From contig NZ_SOBN01000001.1 in the NCBI RefSeq assembly GCF_004365705.1, positions 2,838,001 through 2,902,000 on the forward strand: a stretch of 64,000 nt of DNA, read 5' to 3'. The notes beneath the pieces were generated by a model. That model saw nothing but the letters and a program-made list of their open reading frames with translations. It was not told the DNA's origin and did not search any database. The position numbers were made by a program, and so were the translations under genes. This DNA comes from Streptomyces sp. 846.5. GTDB taxonomy: Bacteria > Actinomycetota > Actinomycetes > Streptomycetales > Streptomycetaceae. This document shows, in pieces, positions 22,443 through 32,644 of this stretch; the first letter of the stretch is position 1; each line of letters opens with the position of its first letter.

Positions 22443-23309
22443 TCACAGCGCGGCCCTGCGGGCGGTGGCGAAACGGGGTCGGTTGTTGAGGTCGCGGTGG
22501 TCCGCGGCGTCCGTCCAGCCGGACTCCTCGCGGAAGATCCACGGCACCAGCCCGCCCTGGGTGTCGGCGTGCTCGATCACCACGACGCCGCCGGGCCGCA
22601 GCAGCCGGGCCGCGACCTTCTCGATGCCCCGGATGGTGTCGAGCCCGTCCTCGCCGGAGAACAGCGCCAGCTGCGGGTCGTGGTCGCGGGCCTCGGGTGC
22701 GACGTACTCCCACTCCGTCAGCGGGATGTACGGCGGGTTGCTGATCACCAGGTCGAAACGGCCGTGCAGCTCGGGCTGGTCCTCGAACGCCCTGGTGGCG
22801 TCCCCTTGGACCAGGCTGATCCGGGGCGCGTCCGGGCTGGCGTCGACATTGCGGCGGGCCCAGGCGTACGCCTCGTCCGACAGCTCGACGGCGTGCACCC
22901 GGCTCCGCGGCACCTCCTGCGCCAGCGCCAGGGCGATCGCGCCCGAGCCCGTGCACAGGTCGACCACCAGCGGTTCGGCGACGTCCATGGAGCGCAGCGC
23001 GTCTATCGCCCAGCCGACTACCGACTCGGTCTCCGGCCTGGGCACGAAGACGCCGGGGCCGACCTGGAGCTCCAGGTAGCGGAAGAAGGCCCGCCCGGTG
23101 ATGTGCTGGAGCGGTTCACGGGCCTCGCGCCGGGAGATGACCTCCCAGTAGCGGGCGTCGAAGTCGCTGTCGGCGACGTTGTGCAGTTCCCCCCGCTTGA
23201 CCTCATGGACGTACGCGGCCAGCTCCTCGGCGTCGAACCGGGGCGAGGGCACGCCCGCGGCGGCCAATCGCTGGGTGGCCTGGGCCACCTCGGCGAGCAG
23301 CAGGTTCAC
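22443..23309 (-). CDS. prmC: Peptide chain release factor N5-glutamine methyltransferase
   Basis: Methylates the Gln of the GGQ motif in release factors and lies just downstream of prfA. It has 288 residues: a helical N-terminal recognition domain and a Rossmann methyltransferase with VVDLCTGSGAIALALA (SAM motif I) and the substrate-binding NPPY in VISNPPYIPLTEW. The GTG start at 23309 is preceded by GGAGG. Prediction is secure from motif plus synteny. Confidence 0.95.
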   Translation of the reverse strand: MNLLLAEVAQATQRLAAAGVPSPRFDAEELAAYVHEVKRGELHNVADSDFDARYWEVISRREAREPLQHITGRAFFRYLELQVGPGVFVPRPETESVVGWAIDALRSMDVAEPLVVDLCTGSGAIALALAQEVPRSRVHAVELSDEAYAWARRNVDASPDAPRISLVQGDATRAFEDQPELHGRFDLVISNPPYIPLTEWEYVAPEARDHDPQLALFSGEDGLDTIRGIEKVAARLLRPGGVVVIEHADTQGGLVPWIFREESGWTDAADHRDLNNRPRFATARRAAL

Positions 23310-23350
23310 GTCAGTCCTCCTGTCAGGGGGTCCGGAGGGATGGGCAGGAG

Positions 23351-24430
23351 TCAGCCGTTCTGGGCCGCGGCCTCGAGCCGCGCCGCGGCGTCGGCGTCCA
23401 CCGCCGACTGGATCAGCGCGTCGAGCTCGCCGCCCAGCACCTGGTCCAAGTTGTACGCCTTGAAGCCGGTGCGGTGGTCCGAGATGCGGTTCTCGGGGAA
23501 GTTGTAGGTACGGATGCGCTCCGAGCGGTCCACGGTGCGCACCTGGCTGCGGCGCGCGTCGCTGGCCTCCTGGTCGGCCTCCTCCTGGGCTGCCGCCAGG
23601 ACGCGGGAACGCAGGATGCGCATGGCCGCCTCCTTGTTCTGCAGCTGGCTCTTCTGGTTCTGGCAGGAGGCGACGATACCGGTGGGCAGGTGGGTGATCC
23701 GCACCGCCGAGTCGGTGGTGTTGACCGACTGGCCGCCGGGGCCCGAGGAGCGGTACACGTCGATGCGCAGGTCGTTGGCGTTGATCTCGACCTCGACGTC
23801 CTCCGCCTCGGGGGTGACCAGCACGCCGGCCGCCGAGGTGTGGATCCGGCCCTGCGACTCGGTCGCGGGCACCCGCTGCACCCGGTGCACCCCGCCCTCG
23901 TACTTCAGCCGGGCCCAGACGCCTTGGCCCGGCTCGGCGCCGGCCCGTGCCTTCACCGCGACCTGGACGTCCTTGTAGCCGCCGAGGTCGGACTCGTTGG
24001 AGTCGATGATCTCGGTCTTCCAGCCGACCTTCTCGGCGTAGCGCAGGTACATCCGCAGCAGGTCGCCGGCGAACAGCGCGGACTCCTCGCCGCCCTCGCC
24101 GGCCTTGACCTCCAGCAGGACGTCCTTGTCGTCGTTGGGGTCGCGCGGGACCAGCAGCAGCCGGAGCGCCTCGGTCAGCTCCTCGCGGCGGTGCTCCAGC
24201 TGCTTGATCTCGGCGTAGAAGTCCGGGTCGTCGTCGGCGAGCTCGCGCGCGGTCCCGATGTCCTCACCGGTCTGCCGCCACTGGCGGTAGGTGGCGGTGA
24301 TCGGGGTGAGCTCGGCGTAGCGCTTGGAGAGGCGGCGCGCCTCGGCCTGGTCCGCGTGGACCGCGGGATCAGCCAGCCGTTCCTCGAGAACCGCGTGCTC
24401 GCTCAGGAGCTCCTCGACTGCCTCGAACAT
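23351..24430 (-). CDS. prfA: Peptide chain release factor 1
   Basis: Terminates translation at UAA/UAG. 359 residues, standard. The catalytic GGQ lies in [16 protein letters not shown], and an RF1-type anticodon loop is upstream ([14 protein letters not shown]). ATG 24430 ([11 protein letters not shown]) matches family starts; the longer open frame upstream crosses the rpmE terminator and is not coding. Confidence 0.96.
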   Translation of the reverse strand: MFEAVEELLSEHAVLEERLADPAVHADQAEARRLSKRYAELTPITATYRQWRQTGEDIGTARELADDDPDFYAEIKQLEHRREELTEALRLLLVPRDPNDDKDVLLEVKAGEGGEESALFAGDLLRMYLRYAEKVGWKTEIIDSNESDLGGYKDVQVAVKARAGAEPGQGVWARLKYEGGVHRVQRVPATESQGRIHTSAAGVLVTPEAEDVEVEINANDLRIDVYRSSGPGGQSVNTTDSAVRITHLPTGIVASCQNQKSQLQNKEAAMRILRSRVLAAAQEEADQEASDARRSQVRTVDRSERIRTYNFPENRISDHRTGFKAYNLDQVLGGELDALIQSAVDADAAARLEAAAQNG

Positions 24431-24508
24431 GGGGCTGCGCCTTCTTCCGACGTGCGTGACGACAAGTGAGTGGGATGGGGTGGGGTCAGGGCTGGGCCCA
24501 ACGCGAAC

Positions 24509-24556
24509 GGCGCCGACCGGGTGCCCCCCGTTTCGGGAGGGCATCCGGTCGGCGCC
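24509..24556 (-). terminator. Hairpin downstream of rpmE
   Basis: An almost perfect inverted repeat with a stem of about 21 bp (GGCGCCGACCGG and its complement at the base) and a 5-nt loop. It starts 10 nt after the rpmE stop and lies upstream of prfA. It is a strong factor-independent-type terminator or processing site separating rpmE from prfA. Confidence 0.75.
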
Positions 24557-24565
24557 GACAGGTCG

Positions 24566-24790
24566 CTAGCCCTGCTTGGCGGCGTGCTTCTTGCCGAAGC
24601 GGGCCTCGAAGCGGGCCACGCGGCCACCCGTGTCCATGAGCTTCTGCTTGCCGGTGTAGAAGGGGTGGCAGTTGGAGCAGATCTCAGCGCGCATGACGCC
24701 GGAGGGCTCGGTGCTGCGGGTGGTGAACTCGTTGCCACAGGTGCAGGTGACCTGGGTGACCACGTAGGTCGGGTGGATCTCGGGCTTCAA
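24566..24790 (-). CDS. rpmE: 50S ribosomal protein L31, zinc-binding form
   Basis: A 74-residue L31 beginning MKPEIHP. It carries the zinc ribbon cysteines CTCGNEF and [12 protein letters not shown], so it is the C+ form, replaced by a C- paralogue under zinc limitation in streptomycetes. The start is TTG at 24790 with AGGAG upstream. It is monocistronic, with its own terminator. Confidence 0.96.
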   Translation of the reverse strand: MKPEIHPTYVVTQVTCTCGNEFTTRSTEPSGVMRAEICSNCHPFYTGKQKLMDTGGRVARFEARFGKKHAAKQG

Positions 24791-24940
24791 GGGGTGCTCC
24801 TAGGTTCGGGAGGGCTCCGGGTCGAACGGCGGGCTGCCATCCGTGAACCGGGACCGACGTACCAGTCTGCCAGCACTGGCCGCATCTCCCCAAACCGGGG
24901 ACGGTCAGTAGGTATTCCTGCTAGGTCCAGACCGCAGCGG

Positions 24941-25036
24941 GCTGGTCTCGCAGTTCCCCGCGCCCCTGGGGGTCTGCAACTGAACCGCTGTGGGCAAGTT
25001 GCACTATCCAGGGGCGCGGGGAACTGCGCGACAAGC
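24941..25036. repeat. Palindromic repeat element, copy C (3' of LCP gene)
   Basis: Arms GCAGTTCCCCGCGCCCCTGG (left) and its complement (right), with extra flanking similarity. The centre holds GCAACT/AGTTGC, the same small inner repeat as copy A. It begins 26 nt beyond the stop of the LCP gene. Same orientation relative to the transcript as the other copies. Confidence 0.8.
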
Positions 25037-25061
25037 CATGCACCCGCCGCAGTCCGAAAAG

Positions 25062-26129
25062 CTACCCCGCCGACGCGCTCGTCGCAGGGTCCGCACTCTG
25101 CAGCGCCGTAACAGACTTCGGCACCGCCGCGTCGTCCTTGAGCGCCGCCCAAAGCTCCGTGGCCTGCGGCTCCAGCGCCACCACCCGGTTGGGATCGCTC
25201 GGCGCGGTGGTGTTGGGCATCGTCACCGCAGTGATCTCGGAGGACTTGACGGACTTCATGCTCTCGGCGAAGGAGACCAGCGAAGCGACCGAACCGAGCT
25301 CGCTGTCGGTCGTGATCGCACTGGTCGCGGTGGAGGCGAGTTCGTAGAGCTTCACCGGGTCGGTGAGCAGTCCGAGGTTCTGCACCTGCGCCATCAGCGA
25401 CTTGACGAACTGCTGCTGCAGCTCGATCCGACCCAGGTCGCTGCCGTCCCCGACGCCGTGCCGGGTGCGGACGAACGCCAGGGCCTGGGCACCGGTCAGC
25501 TTGTTGGTGCCGGCCTGCAGATGCAGACCGCTGTCCGTGTCGTTGATGTCCACCGTGGTGGTGACGGCGACCCCGCCCAGCGCGTCGACCAGCTTGGCGA
25601 AGCCCTGGAAGTCGACCTCGACGTAGTGGTCCATCCGCAGGCCGGTCATCGACTCCACGGTCTTCACCGCGCAGGTCGCGCCGCCGACCTCGTAGGCGGT
25701 GTTGAACATCACGCCGGTGGCCCCGGCCTTGGTCCCGCAGGCGGGACGGGTGACCAGGGTGTCCCGGGGGATGCTGACCACATCGGCGTGGGTGTGCGCC
25801 TCGTTGACGTGGATGACCATCGCGGTGTCGGAGCGCGCCGTCCCGTCATCCGCGCCGCCGGCCAGCTTGCTGTTGCCGCCGGAGCGCGAGTCAGAGCCCA
25901 GGATCAGGATGTTCATGGCGCCGGTGGTGCTCGCGGCGGGGCGGTCGGTGCCCAGCGCGGCGTTGATGTCCACCGTCTTGATGTTGCTGTTGAGCTTCCA
26001 GTACAGATAGCCGCCCGTACCGGCGCAGATCACCAGGACAGCCGCGGTCGCCCAGGCCAGCAGAGTCAGCACGCGCCTTCGTGAGCGCGGGCGCTTGTGC
26101 TGCGGCATTTCGATCGACTTGTCCTCCAT
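25062..26129 (-). CDS. LytR-CpsA-Psr (LCP) family wall-polymer ligase
   Basis: A 355-residue protein that would attach undecaprenyl-linked glycopolymers to peptidoglycan outside the membrane. The cytoplasmic N-terminus is basic (HKRPRSRRR) and is followed by one membrane helix (VLTLLAWATAAVLVICAGTGGYLYW). The LCP domain holds MNILILGSDSR, the conserved DVVSIPRDTLV with catalytic Asp/Arg, and LTGAQALAFVRTRHG. ATG 26129 is supported by GGAG. It is separated from rho by a strong terminator. Confidence 0.93.
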   Translation of the reverse strand: MEDKSIEMPQHKRPRSRRRVLTLLAWATAAVLVICAGTGGYLYWKLNSNIKTVDINAALGTDRPAASTTGAMNILILGSDSRSGGNSKLAGGADDGTARSDTAMVIHVNEAHTHADVVSIPRDTLVTRPACGTKAGATGVMFNTAYEVGGATCAVKTVESMTGLRMDHYVEVDFQGFAKLVDALGGVAVTTTVDINDTDSGLHLQAGTNKLTGAQALAFVRTRHGVGDGSDLGRIELQQQFVKSLMAQVQNLGLLTDPVKLYELASTATSAITTDSELGSVASLVSFAESMKSVKSSEITAVTMPNTTAPSDPNRVVALEPQATELWAALKDDAAVPKSVTALQSADPATSASAG

Positions 26130-26170
26130 GTCCCAAACAGTAAACGCCCAGTCTGAGAACCACTCTCACA

Positions 26171-26208
26171 AAGCCGCCGCCCCGGGTACCTGACCCGGGG
26201 CGGCGGTT
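26171..26208 (-). terminator. Factor-independent terminator of rho
   Basis: A 16-17 bp stem (AAGCCGCCGCCCCGGGT against its complement) with a tiny loop, 24 nt after the rho stop. On the minus strand it is followed by a short T-rich run (GGCTTTGTG). This is one of the clearest hairpin terminators in the window, apt for the rho gene itself. Confidence 0.8.
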
Positions 26209-26231
26209 TCTGCCTGCAGGAGCGGACGCGA

Positions 26232-28400
26232 TCAGTCCTGACCCGGCGTCGTCTTGGCGATCTGCATCAGGAACTCGGCGTTGCTCTTGGTCTGCTTCAT
26301 CTTGTCCAGGAGCAGCTCGATGGCCTGCTGCGAGTCCAGCGCGTGCAGCACCCGGCGGAGCTTCCAGGTGATCGCCAGCTCCTCGGAGCCGAGCAGGATC
26401 TCCTCCTTGCGGGTGCTGGACGCGTCCACGTCCACCGCCGGGAAGATCCGCTTGTCGGCGAGCTTGCGGTCGAGCTTGAGCTCCATGTTGCCGGTGCCCT
26501 TGAACTCCTCGAAGATCACGTCGTCCATCCGCGAGCCGGTGTCGACCAGCGCGGTGGCGATGATGGTCAGCGAGCCGCCGTTCTCGATGTTGCGCGCGGC
26601 GCCGAAGAACTTCTTCGGCGGGTAGAGCGCGGTCGAGTCGACACCACCGGACAGGATGCGTCCGGAGGTCGGCGCCGCCAGGTTGTAGGCGCGGCCCAGG
26701 CGGGTGATGGAGTCCAGCAGCACCACCACGTCGTGGCCCAGCTCCACCAGGCGCTTGGCGCGCTCGATGGCCAGCTCGGCGACGGTGGTGTGGTCCTCGG
26801 CCGGACGGTCGAAGGTCGAGGAGATGACCTCGCCCTTGACCGAGCGCTGCATGTCGGTGACCTCTTCCGGACGCTCGTCGACCAGGACGACCATCAGGTG
26901 GCACTCGGGGTTGTTGTGGGTGATCGCGTTGGCGATCGCCTGCATGATCATCGTCTTGCCGGTCTTCGGCTGGGCGACGATCAGACCGCGCTGGCCCTTG
27001 CCGATCGGCGCGACCAGGTCGATGATCCGGGTGGTCAGCACGCCCGGGTCGGTCTCCAGGCGGAGCCGCTCCTGCGGGTACAGCGGGGTGAGCTTGTTGA
27101 ACTCCGGACGGTTGCGGCCGTTGTCCGGCTCGCTGCCGTTCACCGAGTCCAGCCGGACCAGCGCGTTGAACTTCTCGCGGCGCTCGCCGTCCTTGGGCTG
27201 GCGCACCGCGCCGGTGATCGCGTCACCCTTGCGCAGGCCGTTCTTGCGGACCTGGGCCAGGGACACGTACACGTCGTTGGGACCGGACAGGTAGCCCGAG
27301 GTCCGGACGAAGGCGTAGTTGTCGAGGATGTCCAGGATGCCCGCGACCGGGATCAGCACATCGTCGTCGTTGACCTGCGGCTCGGCCGGGCCCTCGAAGC
27401 CGTCGCGGCGGTTGCGGCGGTTGCGGTCGCGGTAGCGCCCGCGGCGGCGGCCGCCACCGAACTCGTCGTCCTCGGGGAAGCTGTTCTGGTTGTTCTGACC
27501 TTGACCCTGGTTCTGCCCCTGGCCCTGGCCCTGGCCCTGCTGGCGGCTCTGGCCCTGGCCGTCCTGGCCCTGGTTGCCGCCGCGGTCGCGGTCCCGGCGG
27601 TTGCGGCGCTCGCCGCGGTCGTTGTTGCCACCGCGGTCGTTGCTGTTGGCGCGGTCGCGACGGCCCTCGCCGCCCTCGGCGTCGGCGGCGGCCGGAACTG
27701 CGTCCTGCTGGCTTTGCTGGCCCTGCTGACCGCGCTCGCGGCGCTCGCGGCGGTCCCGGCGGCCCTCGCGGCCGTCCCGGCCGTCGGTGCCGTCACCGCG
27801 GCCCTGCTCGGGCTGCTCCTGGACCTGGCGCTCGCGCACCTCGGTCGCGACCGACACCGGGGCGGCGACCGGCTCGGCAGCGGCCGGCATCTCCTCCGGG
27901 GCACCCGTGAGCGAGGTGACCGGAGCGGTGGCACGGCGGCTGCGGCGCGGGGCGCGCTCCGCGGGGGCGCTGTCGCCCGCGGTCTGGACCGGGATGTCGA
28001 TCTGCTGCTGCTCGGCCACGGCGCTGTCGACGGCGCGGTCGGCCGCACGCGAGCGGGCGGTGCGGCGCGCGGGGGCGGCAGCGGCCTCCTCGGCGGCGGG
28101 CGCGGCGGCAGCGGTGGTCTTCGCGACGCGGGTGGCGCGCTTCGCGGGGGCCGCGTCCGAGGAGGCGGCGAGCAGCGGGTCCCCGCCGCTCTTCGCCTTG
28201 ATGGCGTCGATCAGGTCGCTCTTGCGCATCCGGCCGGTGCCGCTGATGCCAAGGCCGGTGGCGAGCTGCTGGAGCTCGGCGAGCACCATGGCGTTGAGCC
28301 CGGTGCCCGTGGTCCGACGGCGCTTCGGCGCGGGGGCCGCAGTGGCGTCCGACGCCTCGGCGTCCGGGCGCACGCCCATCAGATCGGTGGTGTCGCTCAC
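26232..28400 (-). CDS. rho: Transcription termination factor Rho
   Basis: A hexameric RNA helicase that ends transcription. It has 722 residues, against about 420 in E. coli. The extra length is a long N-terminal region: a SAP-like helix ([29 protein letters not shown]) at 45-80, then Ala/Arg/Glu-rich and finally Asn/Gln/Gly/Arg-rich sequence up to about residue 325, predicted to be disordered. The core has the RNA-binding cold-shock domain ([18 protein letters not shown]), P-loop AQPKTGKT, Walker [12 protein letters not shown], and Q/R loops. GTG 28400 (VSDTTDL) has AAGGA at 8 nt; the longer frame to 28517 is not supported. Confidence 0.95.
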   Translation of the reverse strand: MSDTTDLMGVRPDAEASDATAAPAPKRRRTTGTGLNAMVLAELQQLATGLGISGTGRMRKSDLIDAIKAKSGGDPLLAASSDAAPAKRATRVAKTTAAAAPAAEEAAAAPARRTARSRAADRAVDSAVAEQQQIDIPVQTAGDSAPAERAPRRSRRATAPVTSLTGAPEEMPAAAEPVAAPVSVATEVRERQVQEQPEQGRGDGTDGRDGREGRRDRRERRERGQQGQQSQQDAVPAAADAEGGEGRRDRANSNDRGGNNDRGERRNRRDRDRGGNQGQDGQGQSRQQGQGQGQGQNQGQGQNNQNSFPEDDEFGGGRRRGRYRDRNRRNRRDGFEGPAEPQVNDDDVLIPVAGILDILDNYAFVRTSGYLSGPNDVYVSLAQVRKNGLRKGDAITGAVRQPKDGERREKFNALVRLDSVNGSEPDNGRNRPEFNKLTPLYPQERLRLETDPGVLTTRIIDLVAPIGKGQRGLIVAQPKTGKTMIMQAIANAITHNNPECHLMVVLVDERPEEVTDMQRSVKGEVISSTFDRPAEDHTTVAELAIERAKRLVELGHDVVVLLDSITRLGRAYNLAAPTSGRILSGGVDSTALYPPKKFFGAARNIENGGSLTIIATALVDTGSRMDDVIFEEFKGTGNMELKLDRKLADKRIFPAVDVDASSTRKEEILLGSEELAITWKLRRVLHALDSQQAIELLLDKMKQTKSNAEFLMQIAKTTPGQD
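27480..27580. repeat. GQ-coding tandem repeat inside rho
   Basis: Repeated CTGGCC(C/T)TG-like hexamers encode the Gly-Gln-Asn run of the Rho N-terminal region. The repeat is a source of length variation between strains and lies entirely in the disordered insert. Confidence 0.6.
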
Positions 28401-28946
28401 GAAGGGTCCTTCCCTGGAGCGGACGTCGGCCTGTCTGGCTCGGCGACCGGTTGTGCTGTCCGTCGCTGCGCTCGTTTTCGCAGTGGCGGGGCGGTGGTCC
28501 GCCGGATGGCGGGTCATACGAACGTGCGGTGTCCCACATGGCGAAGCACACCGCTTCCCGGGCCCCCGTCGCGTGTCACGACTTTCCCTGCCCCGGTCTG
28601 CAGGATTGGCACGGCTGCGCGAAATCTGCAGGCCATGTGCGTCACATGCGGGACTGGGGCACCGACACGGCTTCGGGATGCGGTCACACTTGCGCAGGCA
28701 GGCTGCGTACGCGCTGTGGCGGGCTCCCGGAGAATTGCTGCCCCGGAACGGTCACTCCGCGGAACGGAGAGGACCGGGATCGGGACGCGGCGCACCGGGC
28801 CCCGTAGGGCGCCTGGTGCAGACATGAGATTAACACTACTGGACCCAACAAACATTCCCCCACTGTGTGTCTGTCAATCGTGTCCCCTGTCTCACCCTTC
28901 GGTACACCCCCGCCCGGCCCGCAATCAGTCGGCGAAAGGGTGCATC
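28401..28946. other. rho leader / thrB 3' flank, no gene seen
   Basis: 546 nt between thrB (stop 28947) and rho (start 28400). No frame here has a believable protein. A TTGACA hexamer on the minus strand at 28872-28877 could be a -35 box for rho, but no good -10 follows at 17-18 nt. If real it would give rho a leader of several hundred nt, as expected for an autoregulated rho gene. This is inference only. Confidence 0.4.
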
Positions 28947-29867
28947 TCAGCCGGACAGGGGCAGTACGCAGGCCCCTTCGAGGTCCAGGGCCAGTCGGTG
29001 GGCGGCCCACTCCGGGCCGGCCTCCCCGAGCGCCTTCTCGGCCGTCGCCTCGTCGGTCAGGGCCAGCACGGTGGGCCCGGCGCCCGAGATGACGGCGGCG
29101 ACGCCCTGCGAGCGCAGTATCGCGACCAGAACGGCGCTCTCAGGCATGGCCGGGGTGCGGTAGTCCTGGTGCAGCCGGTCCTCGGTGGCGGGCAGCAGCA
29201 GGTCGGGGCGGTGCGTGACCGCCTCGACCAGCAGCGCCGCGCGGCCGACGTTGGCGGCGGCGTCGGCATGCGGAACGGTCGCCGGCAGCAGCCCCCGGGC
29301 GACCTCGGTCAGCACCGGGTTCGACGGGACGAACACCAGCGGGACGACGTCGGGCGAGGGCGCGAGGGTGATCGCGCGGGCCTCGTCCCCGGCCTCGGTC
29401 CAGGCGATGGTGAAGCCGCCGAGGATGCAGGCCGCGACGTTGTCGGGGTGGCCCTCGATCTCCGAGGCGAGCGCGAGAACCGCTGCGTCGTCCAGGAGTT
29501 CAGGTCCGCCGACGGTGACGGCGCGGGCGGCGGTGATGCCCGCGACGATGGCCGCGGACGAGGAGCCCAGGCCGCGGCCGTGCGGTATCCGGTTGGCACA
29601 GACGACCTCCAGGCCACGGGGCTGGCCGCCGAGACGGTCGAAGGCGGCGCGCATCGAACGGACCACGAGGTGGCGCTCGTCGCGGGCCAGCGTGTCGGCG
29701 CCCTCACCGGCGATGTCCACGTGCAGGCCGCTGTCGGCGACGCGGACCACGACGTCGTCGTAAAGGCCCAGCGCGAGGCCGAACGCGTCGAATCCGGGCC
29801 CCAGGTTGGCACTGGTCGCGGGGACGCGGACGCGCGTCGCCGCTGCGCGGAAGGCGGGGGCTGGCAT
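28947..29867 (-). CDS. thrB: Homoserine kinase
   Basis: Phosphorylates homoserine for threonine synthesis. A GHMP kinase of 306 residues with PATSANLGPGFDAFGLAL at the N-terminus, the ATP loop IPHGRGLGSSSAA in the middle and a C-terminal ISGAGPTVLAL glycine loop. ATG 29867 follows AGGAG. It is 275 nt downstream of thrC, with a palindromic repeat in the gap, so it may be transcribed separately from hom-thrC. Confidence 0.95.
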   Translation of the reverse strand: MPAPAFRAAATRVRVPATSANLGPGFDAFGLALGLYDDVVVRVADSGLHVDIAGEGADTLARDERHLVVRSMRAAFDRLGGQPRGLEVVCANRIPHGRGLGSSSAAIVAGITAARAVTVGGPELLDDAAVLALASEIEGHPDNVAACILGGFTIAWTEAGDEARAITLAPSPDVVPLVFVPSNPVLTEVARGLLPATVPHADAAANVGRAALLVEAVTHRPDLLLPATEDRLHQDYRTPAMPESAVLVAILRSQGVAAVISGAGPTVLALTDEATAEKALGEAGPEWAAHRLALDLEGACVLPLSG

Positions 29868-30008
29868 CGCTGTCGCTCCTGGAATGTTCTCGCCTGGGGC
29901 GGGGAGCCTTCAGCGTATCGAAGATGCGTTCACCGTTGGTACCGGGCGGGGGCGCGTTGCGGGCGAACCCCGGCGCGGGGTTGCCGTTCGCGCCTGCAGT
30001 TAATCAAG

Positions 30009-30082
30009 CACAGCCCCGCGCCCCTAAAGGCGCCAGAGGCGGCGCCGCCTGTCGTTTCAGGGGCGCGGGGAACTGCGCGAGA
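30009..30082. repeat. Palindromic repeat element, copy D (3' of thrC)
   Basis: The left arm GCACAGCCCCGCGCCCCTAAA lacks the TT of the full core, as copy B does. The right arm has the complete core GGGCGCGGGGAACTGCGC. The centre has its own GGCGCC-based inverted repeat. It begins about 61 nt after the thrC stop, between thrC and thrB, in the same orientation relative to transcription as the other three. Confidence 0.78.
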
Positions 30083-30142
30083 AACCACAGCAGGGCTGCA
30101 ACTCCCCGCCGACCGCAAACCCCGCGCCCCGGGCGGTGAACG

Positions 30143-31216
30143 TTAAAGCAACCCCAGCCGCTCCGCGGCAGCCGTGGCGTCGATCGGGATGGTGACCGGC
30201 TGCGGGGCACCCGCAACTGCCCAGTCCGGGTCCTTGAGCCCGTTCCCGGTGACCGTGCAGACAATCTTCTGCCCCGGATCGACCAGCCCCTGGTCCGCCG
30301 CATGGAGCAGCCCCGCGACACTCGCCGCCGAGGCCGGCTCCACGAACACCCCCTCACGCGCCGCCAGAAGCCGGTAAGCGGCGAGGATCTGACGGTCCGT
30401 GACCTTGTCGATGAGCCCGCCGGACTCGTCCCGCGCGGCCAGCGCGAAGTCCCAGGAGGCCGGATTGCCGATCCGGATCGCGGTGGCGATCGTCTGCGGC
30501 TTGAGGACCGGGGCGCCGTCCACGATCGGGGCGGAGCCGGAAGCCTGGAAGCCCCACATGCGCGGGTTGCGGGTGGAGAGGCCGTCCTTGGAGTACTCCT
30601 GGTAGCCCTTCCAGTAGGCGGTGATGTTGCCCGCGTTGCCGACCGGCAGGACATGGATGTCGGGCGCGTCGCCCAGCATGTCGACGATCTCGAAGGCCGC
30701 GGTCTTCTGGCCCTCGATGCGGACCGGGTTCACCGAGTTGACCAGGGCCACCGGGTACTTGTCGGAGAGGTCCCGGGCCAGCGTCAGGCAGTCGTCGAAG
30801 TTGCCGTCCACCTGGAGGATCTTCGCGCCGTGGATCAGCGCCTGGCCCATCTTGCCGAGGGCGATCTTGCCCTGCGGCACCAGCACCGCGCAGACCATCC
30901 CGGCGCGCACCGCGTACGCCGCCGCGGAGGCGGAGGTGTTGCCGGTGGAGGCGCAGATGACCGCCTGCGCGCCTTCCTCGGCGGCCCGGGAGATGGCCAT
31001 CGTCATGCCGCGGTCCTTGAAGGAGCCGGTCGGGTTGGCGCCCTCGACCTTCAGATAGACCTCGCAGCCGGTGCGCTCGGACAGCAGCTGGGCCGGGACC
31101 AGGGGCGTACCGCCCTCGAGCAGGGTGACGACGGGCGTGGCGTCCGTGACCGGGAGGCGGTCCCGGTACTCGTGGATGAGGCCACGCCACTGGTGGGTAC
31201 GGCTACTGGTGGTCAT
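30143..31216 (-). CDS. thrC: Threonine synthase
   Basis: A PLP enzyme converting O-phosphohomoserine to threonine, 357 residues. The PLP lysine is in [11 protein letters not shown], the phosphate-binding loop is [11 protein letters not shown], and the [13 protein letters not shown] motif is intact. ATG 31216 is 3 nt after the hom stop and uses the GGGGAG overlapping the hom end, so translation is coupled to hom. Start is secure. Confidence 0.96.
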   Translation of the reverse strand: MTTSSRTHQWRGLIHEYRDRLPVTDATPVVTLLEGGTPLVPAQLLSERTGCEVYLKVEGANPTGSFKDRGMTMAISRAAEEGAQAVICASTGNTSASAAAYAVRAGMVCAVLVPQGKIALGKMGQALIHGAKILQVDGNFDDCLTLARDLSDKYPVALVNSVNPVRIEGQKTAAFEIVDMLGDAPDIHVLPVGNAGNITAYWKGYQEYSKDGLSTRNPRMWGFQASGSAPIVDGAPVLKPQTIATAIRIGNPASWDFALAARDESGGLIDKVTDRQILAAYRLLAAREGVFVEPASAASVAGLLHAADQGLVDPGQKIVCTVTGNGLKDPDWAVAGAPQPVTIPIDATAAAERLGLL

Positions 31217-31219
31217 GGG

Positions 31220-32512
31220 TTACTCCCCTTCGACACGCATGATGCTGGCCACGCCGCGGACGTTGTCCAGTGTGCGCAGTTCGGAGACCGTAGCGGACAG
31301 CGCGGCGTCGGTGGCGCGGTGGGTCACTACGACCAGTGAGGCGTCGCCCTCCCGGCCCTGCTGGCGGACGGTGTCGATGGACACGCCGTGCTCGGCGAAG
31401 ACGGTGGCGACCTGGGCGAGGACGCCTGCCTTGTCGGCGACGTCGAGGCTGACGTGGTAGCGGGTGACCACGTCGTCCATGGGGTTCACGGTGAGCTGAG
31501 CGTACGCCGACTCGCCGGGGCCGGTGGCATCGCCCAGCTTGTTGCGACACACGGCGACCAGGTCGCCGAGGACCGCGCTGGCGGTCGGGGCGCCGCCGGC
31601 GCCGGGGCCGTAGAACATCAACTGCCCTGCGGCGTCCGCCTCCACGAAGACGGCGTTGTAGGCGCCGCGGACGTTGGCGAGCGGGTGCGTGAGCGGGATC
31701 ATCGCCGGGTGGACCCGAGCCGTGACCGACTCGGTGCCGTCGGCCGAGGCGCTGCGCTCGCAGATGGCGAGGAGCTTGACCACGCTGTTCATCGCCTTGG
31801 CGCTGGCGATGTCGGCGGCGGTGACCTCGGTGATGCCCTCGCGGAAGACGTCCTCGGCGGTGACCCGGGTGTGGAAGGCGATCCCGGCCAGGATCGCGGC
31901 CTTGGCCGCGGCGTCGAAGCCCTCGACGTCCGCGGTGGGGTCGGCCTCGGCGTAGCCCAGGGCGGTGGCCTCCTCCAGCGCCTCGGAGTAGCCGGCGCCG
32001 GTGGAGTCCATCTTGTCGAGGATGAAGTTGGTGGTGCCGTTGACGATCCCGAGCACCCGGTTGACCTTGTCCCCCGCCAGCGACTCGCGCAGCGGGCGGA
32101 TCAGCGGGATGGCGCCGGCCACGGCGGCCTCGTAGTACAGGTCCACGCCGGCCTTGGCGGCCGCGCCGTGCAGGGCGGCGCCGTCTTCCGCCAGCAGGGC
32201 CTTGTTGGCGCTGACGACCGAGGCGCCGTGGTCGAAGGCACTGAGGATCAGGCTGCGGGCGGGCTCGATGCCGCCGATCACCTCGACCACGACGTCGATG
32301 TCGCCGCGTTTCACCAGTTCGGCGGCGTCCGTGGTGATCAGGTGGTCCGGGATGCCGGGCCGGGGCCGGTTGGCCCGGCGCACGGCGACCCCGGCGAGCT
32401 CCACCGGGGCGCCGATGCGCGCGGCGAGGTCGGCGGCGTGCGTCGTCATGATGCGGGCCACTTCGGTGCCTACTACTCCGCAACCGAGGAGCGCTACCTT
32501 CAGTGTGCGCAT
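31220..32512 (-). CDS. hom: Homoserine dehydrogenase
   Basis: An NAD(P)H-dependent reductase of aspartate semialdehyde to homoserine, 430 residues. Rossmann motif LLGCGVVGTEVA is at 9-20, the catalytic domain carries GIVNGTTNFIL and EADPTADVEGFDAAAKA, and a C-terminal ACT domain (about 350-430, SLDVADKAGVLAQVATVFAE) allows feedback control by threonine. First gene of the hom-thrC pair. ATG 32512 has GGAG at 7 nt. Confidence 0.96.
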   Translation of the reverse strand: MRTLKVALLGCGVVGTEVARIMTTHAADLAARIGAPVELAGVAVRRANRPRPGIPDHLITTDAAELVKRGDIDVVVEVIGGIEPARSLILSAFDHGASVVSANKALLAEDGAALHGAAAKAGVDLYYEAAVAGAIPLIRPLRESLAGDKVNRVLGIVNGTTNFILDKMDSTGAGYSEALEEATALGYAEADPTADVEGFDAAAKAAILAGIAFHTRVTAEDVFREGITEVTAADIASAKAMNSVVKLLAICERSASADGTESVTARVHPAMIPLTHPLANVRGAYNAVFVEADAAGQLMFYGPGAGGAPTASAVLGDLVAVCRNKLGDATGPGESAYAQLTVNPMDDVVTRYHVSLDVADKAGVLAQVATVFAEHGVSIDTVRQQGREGDASLVVVTHRATDAALSATVSELRTLDNVRGVASIMRVEGE

Positions 32513-32644
32513 CGTCCGACTCCGCTCTGCTGATCTCTGGTGAGTGTGAGTGTGATCTCTTGGGTGGTGCTGTCCTGTCGGGACAGTCTCAGGGACGGGA
32601 CGGATAAATCTTCGTTCGTTCCATAGTCTGAGACTGGTATTTCA

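Noticed and set aside
28872..28877. TTGACA as a rho promoter -35 box
   Set aside because: No acceptable -10 hexamer at 16-19 nt spacing; mentioned only as a possibility in the gap entry.
26343..30146. A 1267-codon open frame on the plus strand across rho, thrB and their gap
   Set aside because: It is antisense to rho and thrB, which have clear motifs. Long antisense frames are expected at this GC content, and its sequence is low-complexity Arg/Gly/Val/Leu.
32570..32592. CTGTCC/GGACAG inverted repeat in the lysA-hom gap
   Set aside because: Only 6 bp per arm, within what chance gives in this composition, and too weak for a terminator.
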